The notes below the pieces were generated by a model. It ran no database searches. It was not told the origin of the DNA and worked only from the letters and a program-made list of their open reading frames with translations. This document shows, one piece after another, positions 1-19,700 of a DNA stretch of 64,000 bases (position 1 is the stretch's first letter; the number at the start of each line of letters is the position of its first letter). Both the position numbers and the translations under genes were made by a program. Source of the stretch: Trichostrongylus colubriformis. Taxonomy: Eukaryota; Nematoda; Chromadorea; Rhabditida; Trichostrongylidae. Location: the NCBI GenBank assembly GCA_963978905.1, contig OZ022259.1, positions 21,674,068 to 21,738,067 on the forward strand, read 5' to 3'.

Positions 1-130
1 GTGCGGGAAATTGTCATTTTTGACGGGGTGGTGTGGTCTTGTTCAACTTTCAATGCTTTATGTTTTTATTATTTCACCTCGTTGTCTTTCCTTACTCGCT
101 CGTGGAACTGTCTTCGTTTTCAATTCCAGT

Positions 131-142
131 TCTTTTACAGAT
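131..142 (+). promoter_or_regulatory. Splice acceptor just 5' of the MCM3 start, candidate trans-splice site
   Basis: A pyrimidine-rich stretch ending in TTTTACAG finishes at 140, two bases before the MCM3 ATG. In nematodes an acceptor this close to the start codon is typical of spliced-leader addition. An ordinary 5' UTR intron cannot be excluded, because the upstream sequence is outside the window. Confidence 0.5.
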
Positions 143-8207
<8,065 letters not shown>

Positions 8208-8413
8208 GTTTTTTTTTTTCAATTACTTACGTGCCTAACACATGAAAAGTTCGCTGTATTGATTGTATAACTGGTTCACATTTCGCCTACACAACGTTTC
8301 TTACGTAACAGCTCTCATGATCTCTCACTTTCAAATTCCGAGTTTTTTACATTCTTTAATTTTTTGGTACCGAGATTGAAAGGTCTGTTGATTCTGGTGA
8401 TTTTACCTTGCAA

Positions 8414-8419
8414 AATAAA
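8414..8419 (+). terminator. Candidate polyadenylation signal for MCM3
   Basis: AATAAA lies about 207 bases after the MCM3 stop codon (8205-8207), in AT-rich 3' flanking sequence. It is the first canonical hexamer after the stop that I see. Confidence 0.45.
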
Positions 8420-10159
8420 ATTTAAAACATTCTCGTTAGAGGGTTATCAACCAAGTTGTTGATAGTCAAAATGATTATTGAGGAAGCCGTGTGGTCATTT
8501 GTCGTTTCTGTCGTTTGAGTCGCGGATGGCTCAAAGGCGAAAGGCGACATCTCCTCGAGACTCGCGTGGCTCTGTTTTTTGCTTTGGCAAAGCTGTACTG
8601 TTTGGATTTGTTTCTCTTGAGATTTGAGTAAATAGGTGGAGTTTGTGGCTTTACCATTTTCCGCCCTTCTACTCCGTCAAATGTCTCACCATTTGAGCTA
8701 AAGGTCGGCCTAAAAGTTTGTGTATTCTGCTCAATGAAAGTCTACGCAGCATCTGTCGAATGTCACCGAGCTTTTTCCTCGGCGAATCTACGGTAATGCC
8801 CTTCTCCGATGGCTCACAGATGTTGTGATGGTTTAATGAAATGGAAGACATCATCGAAAGGCCAATGACATGCTGTCATATCGAAAAGGTCATAGTGGCC
8901 TATGAAGCTTCCTTTATGCCGCTCTAGGAAATGCAGTTTGAGGCGGGGCTCACTTAGGTATGCATTTCATTATTCTGTTTTTCTGAATGGTTGCAGATAA
9001 GTTTTACTTTATGTTTGGAAATATTTGTTGTTAATACTGATAATGTGAATGATAGAGCTATTAAGCGGCATTGTGACTAATTACTAGATTTTCCGAGTAG
9101 CTCTGTACACTGACCACCGCAGTAGTGTTCTCATGGATGTTCTGTTCCAGGTTACAACGGGAGTCGGACTCCTCGACGGCGGGTCGTACTTGAGCGGACG
9201 GAAAGGTGGGTCGTCTCTGCAGGTGTGTGATAAGCGCTAGAATCTAAACTTCCGATATCTTCTTGTCTCAGGAAAAGGTATATAGCAATAAAATACATTG
9301 CAACTATTCAATTCGGCAACAGCTACTGGTATTGTAGAGGACAAAAAGGGGGCTTATTGTACCTGTGGAGGAGGGGGGTCGTAGTGCAGCGGCAATTTTC
9401 CTCGATACCTGGGAGTGCCCTGTTCTGGTCTCTCACAGACGAAAAAATGATGTCGATCACACTACATATTGGAGCATGATGCTGTGTGGAACACTGTCGT
9501 TCCTCCTATACCTTTTGCACTTTATAGCTCTGGACCATGTGGGCCTATTCCTTAGTCAGCCCAACGGACACGCACTATGCCGTTGCGATATTTGCGTTTC
9601 TACCCAGTAAGATTTTAATTAGTACGCAGTAGCACATGTTTTGGGGGTGTCAGAGATACGAGGATAATCTAACCCTCCTAAAGAGGGCTCAATAAGAGTG
9701 GAATGTGTGGAGAGTCGTGAAGGTCTTCATTAGGTGAGCTGAGAGGAAAGAGCATGCTCGTTGTTAAAGGCTTCCATTCTAGCTGTATTTACGGGCTCAA
9801 CCCATTCGAAGGTGGTCAGTGATACTGGAAGATTACAATATTGTAATAGGTTTTCGTGGGCAATAGTGCAGCGACATGCCTATCTCTAATTGGGGTAAAT
9901 TCGATGAAATTGACAGCTTTGGTTCTAATCCATCAAAAAAGCAGTGGCTGTATGTGGCATGTGTACTCAAGTTAACCAGCTCATTATCTCTTCCTCTTAT
10001 CATTTCTGCCTTTGTTAAACTTATTAATTGTGGGTCACCTACCTGCGACCAGTCGGCTTGGTAACCTCTGCAATTAACTGTGTACAGAAAGGGTCCAACA
10101 TTATGCCTATGCGGCTGAGCAAACATCAGGGCCGTAGAATGTATTGAAATTGTGCCTAT
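8420..10159. other. Intergenic region without recognised genes
   Basis: Both strands contain only short frames. The longest, at 9365-9610 (+), has no domain I recognise and no consistent splice neighbours. No RNA gene or clear terminal repeat was seen. Confidence 0.5.
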
Positions 10160-10593
10160 TTAAAGGCACAGGAGGGGTTAGGGGATAATGAGTCCTGGTG
10201 ATACATATCCTCTGAAAACATATTTTCCACTTCAGAAGAGGCGATGTGTAGCGAATGTATTGAGAAAACGCGGCGTGGGTCTTATCACGATCCCGTAGCA
10301 CAGCGTCTCGTTCTGCACATCACGATCCCGTAGCACAGCGTCTCGTTCTGCACTTCATCAGGCGGGCGAATCGCCGGCTAGGGCGGTTCAAAGTTCGCGA
10401 CCGGCTGATTCGGCCCTCCCGTCTGCAGTCTACCCCGGCTAGTGACGCAGCGGGCGCCGGGGAGGGGGGTTTCCTGGTTTTTATTTCTCGGTTTTTTCGC
10501 CATTTTATTTCGTACTTTCTCTACTGCTACACTGCTGAGCCACCCTACTTTCATTCTCTGTAATCTTCCAAACTTTCCCTTCTGGTGTCTTTG
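10160..10593 (-). mobile_element. Non-autonomous TTAA-flanked MITE, copy 1
   Basis: The element begins with TTAA then AGGCACAGGAGGGG at 10160 and ends with a degenerate inverted copy near 10577-10593. Its interior matches, in opposite orientation, the elements at 17252-17666 and 20643-21238, sharing GATCGTGATAAGACC-like and CGGGATCGTGAT-like blocks and a CTCTGCGTC region. It carries a perfect tandem duplication of 35 bp starting at 10284 and 10319. It has no coding capacity. TTAA targets recall piggyBac-type transposition, although the terminus does not start with the usual piggyBac CCY. Confidence 0.65.
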
Positions 10594-10912
10594 AGCTTCA
10601 ATCTTTTCATGTCCCAAAATTCATTGTTTCAGTTTGATGCGAACCTGAATCTCGATTTAGGATATGTTCATCTTTCTCTACCGCTTTATATTGCTAGAAA
10701 CTCTGCATATGAGTTAATTACCGCGTGGGTCGATCTTCCCTATTCTGATGTTTTGGGAAACTGGAGAACATTGGAACGGTAGAACAATCACTCATTCCTC
10801 CAACCGATATCTGTCCGCTCGCGGATTCTCCGATTCTTCCGGGATGAAGGGTATGGCTACAGAATTCATTCCTGTTATAAATGCAAAATAAAATGAGCAT
10901 GCTGAACATATA

Positions 10913-11286
10913 ATGGTTACTAAAAATAGTGTTGCTGCTGAGGAAAGGGAGATGTCTGCACTTATCAGTCAAATTATAGTTCTACTTGACACTTTGGTGA
11001 CCGGTGACATCCTTCCTACTAGATCTTGTTACACAAATAGTTGTTGCGTTATGACGCATTCCTTTTATTTCATGGAAATAAAGTTTGTATGCAGGCAGCC
11101 CTTGGACCAGACGCAAAAGTAGAACGCAAAAGAGGTTTCCTAATGGAAACATCACGTAACCAACTCGTGACAGGTCGCCCAGGTGCTAATTTGCCTGCTC
11201 TGTCCAAGCCTATGGTTAATAATCTGAGAAGATTTATTTGGCAGGTTGATGGTGCTGGAGTCAAACCCAACTTCACTCTAGAATAA
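10913..11286 (+). CDS. Candidate two-exon small gene of unknown function
   Basis: Exon 10913-10996 starts with ATG and ends in phase 0 at a GTGACC donor. The next exon, 11095-11286, follows a TATGCAG acceptor, also in phase 0, and ends in TAA. Together they would encode about 91 residues with no signal peptide or membrane segment. The second exon has coding-like composition and includes the strings GRPGANLPALSK and VNNLRRFIWQVDG, which I cannot assign to a family. An AATAAA-like run occurs upstream and no clear polyadenylation signal follows. This could be part of a longer gene or a chance pairing, so treat it as a hypothesis. Confidence 0.3.
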
Positions 11287-11289
11287 GAC

Positions 11290-14200
11290 ATGAACGATAA
11301 TGAGAAGGCGTATACGACTGTTGAGGTAGCTAGTTGGTTTTTGATGGAAATTCAGGAAGTAGCAGTGATTGTAAGCACAAGGAGTTTCAATTGGTAGAAG
11401 AACTATTTCCATTCTGGACGGGTTTCCTGTTTATAGCAAACTCACCAAACACCTAGAAACGTCATGTTCCGGTTTGTTACCGGAAGCGACGTGGTAGGTA
11501 CTACATTTACCCAGGGCGGTTGTAATTATTTCTGCGTGGAGCCGTAAAGCGCTTGTGATTTTGGATAGTAGTTACGAGGCCAGCGTTATCTTTCATAGTG
11601 AAGTTTCAGTCGAATGTGTCGTTATCGACGCAGTAGGGTCAAGCGGTCCGCCGTCAATGTGTCGTTTCGCAGCTGCGGCTCGATACCAGGTGTTAGTCAG
11701 CGCTCAGGGGGTGTGTATACGTGTGTGTGTGTGGTTCATTGGACATGTCGTCTTCATTCGTCGTTCGCTGTGAATTGCCCTTTGTTAAGGTCGCACAGAT
11801 CAGCCAGTTTGCAGGCAGTCGGTTGTCGGTTTGCTGAGCTCCAAAATTCCCTCCGCTCTTGTTTTCATAGTTGATTTCCGTCGAGTTTAGTAGCTTTAGC
11901 AAAGTCTTCGTAATTGTTCTATGAAATGTTAGTGGACCTGTGCTGGAAAGCAGTGAAACATCCAAGATTTTATAACAGGTTTTCGATATTGTCCTTTCTC
12001 AGCTTTTTTTCTAGGTTAATATCAAACTTTCATAATTAAATCATTACATTTTATAATTTAATCATTTTCCTTAACCATTTTTCATCCTATTCATAAGGGC
12101 AAAATGGGTCTGCTAAAGCGCTTGTTTCTTCGGAGTTGATTTTTAATTTGTTTTCCTTTTGGTTTTTTTTTGCCAACATATGTGGAGGCTCAGGAATCGC
12201 CTTCTGTCCAAGCACTTATTGATTTTGACCACGTGCTCACACACACGAAGAGAGCCGTCCGTCATGGTTGGCTACTTGTTCGTTTGGTTTGAGCGACGAA
12301 TTTCAAAGCGACTGAAAAACTGCTGTGATGTGAAAGTTTTGGCGATATCTTCATTGCATTTGACCAGTAGATTAGTCATGAAAAGTCGCACCTCACCTGT
12401 CACAAATCACTTGTCGATGGTGGCAAATCGTGGACAAGTGAAAAACTGGTTTTCTCATTCGGCATTCACACTGTTTCCATATGTGTCAGAGTCATGTGTA
12501 TGCGCGACACAATCTATGAGTGTGTATATTTTGCCGAAGAAGTTCCGTTTTGAGTTAGTGATCGCGTGATTTCCAAAGAATTGCTTGGAGTTTTTTTTTA
12601 GAATCTTTATCTCTTTTCTTTTTAATAGGAGCCTATAGTTGGCTATGTCTGAAAGGTTTCAGTGTTTTTAGGCCCATAAATGGGTTCAAGTCGCTGTCTA
12701 TTCCGAAATTCTCTGAAAAATGTGGATGAGAATTTTTCGAGGATTTGCTACCTCATTGGTTCGCCATTTCAGAAAATTTACTCAGGCTATTTTTGAAATT
12801 GTTTTCCCATTGTTTTTTTTTTATGGATCTAGATATGCGAAGAAACTATCTGTCTGATAGGGAATTGTCTGAGGAGATGTACTAACTTAGTGGGAAAACG
12901 TGAAACACATAAGTTCCTGCACGTTGTCGCGATGATGCGGCCATGCTTGAGACGAAATGAGGCGGAAAGTTTTAGTTGAAGGGGCGCACTTGATAACAAG
13001 TTTTGAATGGCTTTGTGGTCTCGCCGGGAGAGTACGGCGAACTGTGTGCATTTTGTGTTTATCGATCGGCGTCCGAAGAATAGAAGGTGATTCAGAGATC
13101 AAAGTGGTATACTTCTTGCAGTATCGTGTTTGATAGGTAGAGGCTCTCGCTAGATGAGGTCGCTGACATTGGAAGTAAGGTAAGGTCGTACCAAAGCGTC
13201 ACTTTAATCCTGAGCTTAGCTCTTCTCTCTTCTTTCTTTCAACTCTTGATTTCCAACCTCTCCGGTCATCCATGTAAGTGCCATTGCCTTAGGGCACCTA
13301 ACGTGAATTTCGAGGAAGAGCGTTTCTGGAATTGTCCGTTGAAATGTGATACATCCAGGTACTCCTATCGGATTTCGGGCTTACCGTGTTATACTCGAAA
13401 CTTTGTTCTATCTCTGCAGTATGTTCGTCAATGTTCATAGATCATAGGAGGATTAGCAGCCATTAAATGGCAATTATAATGTCCGCGGTGATAACTGGGT
13501 GCGTATCCATTTCATATCAACTGTGTATCAGTCGGACGGCTGGCGGCCGCTTTAAACCTCTCATGCGCTGGTTGTGACCAGCCTACATAATGTATTACTG
13601 AGAGGGAGCTATAGCTGAGGAGCCATCATTTATTACGACGCTGGTATCCCGTCAAATCAATTGTGATGATTTTTAGGAACATTTCTGGCAGATTTGCTGC
13701 ATTTCGGACAGGTTTGATTCCTTTTTGCTTCGATTGTTTCACAACTTTTATGAATTCTTTTCCGAGACTATAATTTTCCATGGAACTTGTATTTCACGTA
13801 TTTTGAATATAATCGAATCAGTTTAAATTATTTTGGATTTGCTCTCACTGACCCCCTTCTCTTGTCATCTCTGATTCATTACGACAATTAACTTAATTCA
13901 GCTGTGGCGATATCTTTTTTTTTATGTCCACGTTCATCAATGTAAATATGAAAAGTGTTGGGGACGTGTATGATCTGCTATTGTGGATTAAATTTTGAAT
14001 GTCTTCAATGGCCGCAGCGTCATTGAAAGCGAGTCGTAGGCGGTTATTTCTAGCTGCTAGCGGCCAATGTACTCTTTATCGTGGTGTGACGATCGACGCT
14101 TGTTGTCAAAAAATCAGAGCTTTTTCATTCATTCGCTCAAATACTTTCTATCAAACATTGTTCCTCATTCATTCGCCCAGATAATTTCTATGAAACATTC

Positions 14201-15340
14201 CGCTGAATTTGTTTGATTAATTCGCTCTGGCTCGTTTTGATTCCATTTTTCTGTAATCGTTACATTTTTCCTGGTATGAATAGATTTTAGCGTCATTTTT
14301 CTTCCCCACTGCCACCAAAACGAAATCTATTTATATTCTGCAATTCTGAATTACTGAGGATCGCTGTTTTAATGGAATCTCTGCATAGAAGGAAACTGTC
14401 AGTCGCTGAGAATCGATACTGTCTTTGTTCAGCAATTGATTTCCACTCCTATTCTTTGATGTATGAACATCATTTTCTGGAGTAGCTCCCTATCCAAAGC
14501 TCTGTTTCGGTAACTATCCGGTTATTTTTTGATATTCTATTTGCTCCTCCAATGATACCACCAGATGTGCGATTCTCTTTGGTTTTCACTGGATTGGATG
14601 GTTATTCATTGGAAGAGCAAATGAAACTTCAAAAAAAATTGCCGAAGAGTTTCCGAAACAGAGCTTTGGGTCGGGCACGCGTGATAGTGGCGTAAACTGT
14701 ATCACTTCTATCCTATGAGCGTTACTATAAAAACAAATCAATGTTATGACTTGATATGATTTGAAAACTGCTGACCTAATTGCTGATTAGTCTCGTATTC
14801 CGATTATTTTTTTCGCGCTCGATTTATGCTGTACCAACAAACTTCGTGATGCTGCTTTCTATTGAGCATTAAGAGACGCCCTTACATTTTTTCTGACAAA
14901 TTTTGTAGGTATTTCTATGATCATTGAAATGAATCTACTTAGGCTTTTTGACCCTTATTTTGAATTATGAGAGGGTTCCCATACTCTACTGAGTGCAGAG
15001 TACTCACAGCTCTCTTTAAGATTTTAAAATTTTTTTAAAACCAAACAATGGCTTCTTCGAGCATTTCAAACCTTAGAGAAGTGAACGCTGGCAGATCGAT
15101 GGCGGTGTAACTTGCTAAGTTTGCTTTTTACTTTTGTTTGAGGTTCTGGTGGTGAGGTTTCCATTTTTAAAGGAAGGTCTCTCAGCGTGCTCGAATGATC
15201 GATGAGTTCACTCCTTTTTTTCGAAAATGAAGTGTTTCACGATATTGAGGAATGACTTGTGGTGTGCTTTTCGAATCGCACTACTTCGTGTTACTGTCAA
15301 ACTGCCACTTCTTTTATTTGAACACTCTTTGCATAAAGCG
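11290..15340. other. Four-kilobase AT-rich intergenic region
   Basis: No exon chain, transposase or RNA gene could be supported on either strand. The frames at 12159-12569 (+) and 11614-11874 (+) lack domain character. A short GT-rich run lies near 11700-11735. The region may hold the promoter of the phosphatase gene. Confidence 0.45.
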
Positions 15341-15344
15341 CAAT

Positions 15345-15422
15345 ATGGAAGTACTGACCAAATTAGCCTGCTCTGGTGAAGAGGAAGACCGTATGAGAGC
15401 AGAAGCCAGAAGCTTCTTCAAG
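15345..15422 (+). CDS. Possible first coding exon of the phosphatase gene
   Basis: An ATG at 15345 opens 26 charged codons (MEVLTKLACSGEEEDRM...) and meets a GTATCG donor at 15423. It would be a plausible 5' exon for the phosphatase gene, but it ends in phase 0 while the exon at 16744 needs one base from its predecessor. Either a small exon lies between them or this is not part of the gene. Confidence 0.25.
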
Positions 15423-16743
15423 GTATCGAGATGTTCTCCTCCTCGTTGTTGATGACGACAATGAGGAGAGAGTGGATAAAACGGACGGTTTTGTCGCTGA
15501 AACGATTGTTCAACGATGTTGTGTAGTATATTCTATTTTATTTGTAATCTGTTATTTATTTTTTTTTATATTCTGTTGTTTATTTTTTATATATATATTT
15601 TTTGTTTTAGTTATATTCTATTTCTAAGCCATAGGTGGTAGAACATGTGACGTCCCTCCCACTTTCCCTGTGATGCGCGAATCGATCCTAAAGGGATGGA
15701 CGTCTCTCCCAAGCAAGCCTATCTTCTCCAGGACGTAGAATCGATAGCTAGAGGACCAGTGTTGGAGTTTAAAAGTCCTAGCTTCGATGGCGGTTTGCCC
15801 AGGGAGTAAGTTGCTTTATGGATCCAGTAGCGGTTAGCTGCTAATGGGTTTCTGACTGGATGTAAATGCATGGCGCATTTTGAAAAGGTGTTGCCCGCTC
15901 TCTTGTCTTTATATCCCACGTTCTCTTCTGGTTTTCCCCTTTATCTGCTTTTTAATACCAATGCAGTTATAAGTCTGAGCTCCTTGAAGCTCCTGAATTC
16001 CACTGAAATTTTCAGTCGCTTCCAAAAATACATTGAATGCGATTTTTTCAGGTTGATAACGTACTGATATTCTTGTTGGGAATTGTTTTTTGTACTTTCA
16101 GCCATGGTTTATTTAATGGTTTCTTTCTTCTTTTTCATTTTTTATTCACTGGTCTTGATGAGATTCTTCTGAGAGAAACCACGAATACCGTAATCCACCT
16201 TTCGTATTTAATTTCGCATTACCGATTGCAGTTTTCGTCCCAATGTCGAAGTGAAGACGGTACGGGAATACCCTCTGTTGTGTCGAATTATTCTATTTTC
16301 GATTTCCGATATTTTTAGATATGCATTCCCGTCTGCAGCTTTGAATTTTTTTCATTTTTGCATGTTCTGTTTCTCCTCCCTTTCTCCCATTTTCAGTTGT
16401 CACTCCCTTATTCATGATTATCTAGTCCATCGTAGGCCTAGTCGGCATGAAATGGCAAAAACTCGTTGCAATCGTTGGTCTCTGAAATTAGCCCTCGATT
16501 CTGCTGTCCACGCCGACGACGGCGTCGACCGACTCGCTTGCCCACATGGCAATTCGTCTTTCGTTCGTTTCAGCTACTCTTTCTTCGATAATGCGTTCCA
16601 TTCTGTCTCCTCTGCTGGTTTTTATCGATTGCTCATCTTTTCTCGTCGGGTTGCTATTTGCTCTATCTGTCGTGAACGCGTCCGCTTGCGGCTTAAAATG
16701 TTTTTCGAGTTTTTTTTTTTACCGAGTTATCGATTTTTTTCAG

Positions 16744-19700
16744 TGTTTACAGTAACAGTGGCGGCATCCGAACTCACTTCGTTTGCCTCCCGTGTCTGGG
16801 GAGGACTGCAATCGGCGATGGCCGGATCAAAAGCCCGTGACACAGCAGCCACAGCAGCAGCACGTGCCGACAACAAACAGAGAAATCGGGAGAATGGAGT
16901 GAGTTTCGTAGAATTTCGACGGGTTCAATGTTTGCATTTGTGAGGGGAATTGCTCTCTTGCTAATTTGGCAGATGTGTTTTTGCCCTTAAATGGACAACT
17001 CGTTCAAAAGTGCTTGCCGATAGCTTTTGCCCTCACTTAAACTTTCATTTTTCGCTTTGAGTTCGCGTTTGCTCTCTAGGGACATGGGCTGCCTTTGCAA
17101 GTTATGACGACACGAAGCTGAATAGCCGCATTTCGTGGATTTTCGGGTTTCAGATTAGTGGCTACGGAAAGAATAATCATTTAGTGCAAGGATTTATTCT
17201 TTTAGTCCCACGCGAATAGCTCTAGCTTTATTCAACGGTGATACACAAGTTTTAAAGAAACCAGGATGGGTAAATTCGGAGAAATATGATGTATGAAAGT
17301 AGGGGCTCAGCAGATTAACAGCGGAGAAAGAACGAAGTAAAATGGCGAAAAAAACAGAGATATAGGAACACGAAAACCACCCTTCTCTATCGCGCCCTCT
17401 GCGTCTTTAACCGGGAATAAATTGCAGACGGCTCAGAGCTGGATCAGCCGGCTGTGAAGGTCTCACTCTTGACCGCAGCTCATGGCTGGTGAACTGCAGC
17501 ACCACACGTCGTGTCGCGGGATCGTGATAAGACCCCAACCCGTGCCTTCTCAGTGCGAGTTTCTTAACCCATCACTTTTTTTGAAGTGTGAGGTTCAATT
17601 TTAAAGAACATGGATTCCAAGCTCTCACTTTTTCCCCCCCCCCCCCCCCCCTCCCGGTGCCTTTAAGCCATTTCACGTGGTTGTTGACTGATTTACTCAG
17701 TTACTGTTACACACTCAAACAACCAAGACAGTGGCAATCAAGTGGGGGCGACACCGTATCTTACTTTCGTGGGCTGGGTATGGGTATTACTCTGGTATTA
17801 CTCTGGGCAGCCCAAATGATCCAGCTCACCGATCGTAAGACATGTCTGGGAGAGAAGACCCACCGCCACGGAAGGTCAGTGTATGAGCCCTGTAAAATCT
17901 GCACTCAAATGACTTAATAAATCTGTGTGGAAGCTGGATCCTTGGAACCTCTTAAAGAGGTGGATTTCCGTCGATCGATTCGTTCTTACGTTTATTTGAG
18001 GAATTTTAAGCATTTAGCTTTGTGATGTGATAGGGTTAAAAGGTGAATGGATTGAAGAAAGTAGATACTTGCACTTTCCTGTGTTAGAGAGGGAAGGGAG
18101 CCTCTAAATTGCTGAAGTTTATTTACTCGGAGTGGCGAAATATGGACCTAGGCGAAGTTACCCGATATCCTCTCCTATAAGCAAGGCTAAACTCCGTCCA
18201 CAGCATTCGGCGTAGCCGGAATATGAAACCAGCCATTCCTGGTTGAAATGCAATATGGCGTCAACCCAAAGCAGCTGCGTATGCTTTTTCAGTACGAGTA
18301 GCTTACAGGAGCCTTCTGGAGGCTGATACTCTGACCATGGGAAAGTCCTGACTCTCTGCGGCTCTATAAGTTCCCCACACGAGGTATGCCTAATTGTGGA
18401 GGTAGTAATTAGGGACTTGAAATCGAGCCCGTTTGTTGTGAATTTTAGTTCTGGTTAGTTCTGGAAGATGGAAAGAATTAGTCAAAGTTAAATAGAGTTA
18501 TCGCTGAAGTTGTGAAAAGGCGTGTGAGGGTGGGGTCTCCTTTATTAAAAGGGAAAGGTCCTGGTGCGAAAGCCAGAATACCTTACTTTTGAGCTGAAAT
18601 TTAGGCTGCTTTCATACTTTTCGGTATCGGCGGCGGCGCGTGGCTGCATGCCTCTGCATCTCCGCCTGTGCCACCCTGTCTCATTGTCTGTGTCGTCTCT
18701 GCACCTCTCCTATGCCACTTTGCCTCGGTGCTTGTTAACGCAGCCACGCCCTGCAGACGCAAAGTATGAACGCAGGCATCCTCCATTCTATCACTAGATT
18801 CGCCCCCATAGCAATGATATCTGCTTCTATGTGAGAGCTTAACCTGGTTCATGTGTGCTCTTTACTTCTTGTCCCATGCCGCACCCATCCCAAGCTTGTA
18901 CCCATTCCCACAGGTTGTATTCCATGTAACTTTTACGCCCCGTCCACTAGTGCAAATACTCCGCCCACTGTTTCCAGGATTCTTTCTTAACCTTCTGAAA
19001 CACATCCCTGACTTCAATCCATCATTCCCCCTATTTAGGTCATATTAGAATCCAATTAACTTCTGACCTTAATCCAGCTTTCCCCTATATCGGGGTCATA
19101 TTAGAATCCAATTAACAGTTTTCGGTCTGCAAACGGAGCATTCCAGTGCACGCTCCACCTACCGTTGGCGGAGCTTAACTTGATCCATGTGTGCTCCTTA
19201 CTTCTTGTTCCATATCCCACCCATCCCAAACTTGTCCCCATCTTCCCAAGTCATTTTTCATATAATATCTATCTTTGGACATACGGGCGGAGGACAGAGG
19301 GACGAACAGAGGGAGAAGCGTTTCATATATAGTAGGGATGATTGACCATTTCTGGTAGAATATCTGCTTGTTTCTGACTAATCACTTATTCATCTGGATT
19401 CACTCTTCTAGTATCTTTTAACACTCAAACATAATAAAAGCGTACCAATAACAAACAAGTGATTCAGGACCTAATAAGCGATCATCTGTTCCATATTGAA
19501 TCAACCGGTATTCACTATTTGTGGATCTCATATCTTCCTACTAATCATAAACCACGTTGGAGTTAACAGAGTAAACAGAGTAACCGAAACCAAACCTGTC
19601 CATATAGCTCCAGGTGTCGTCAGTAAAATTGTTGCAGTTCTGAATGCACACTTTTACTGGATGTGACGAGTATTGACACACTTGCGAAGAAAATTGTTCT

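Noticed and set aside
16251..16943. 230-codon plus-strand frame
   Set aside because: It is low-complexity (Phe/Ser-rich) upstream of, and partly sharing frame with, the phosphatase exon at 16744-16898; only that exon is supported by splice phase.
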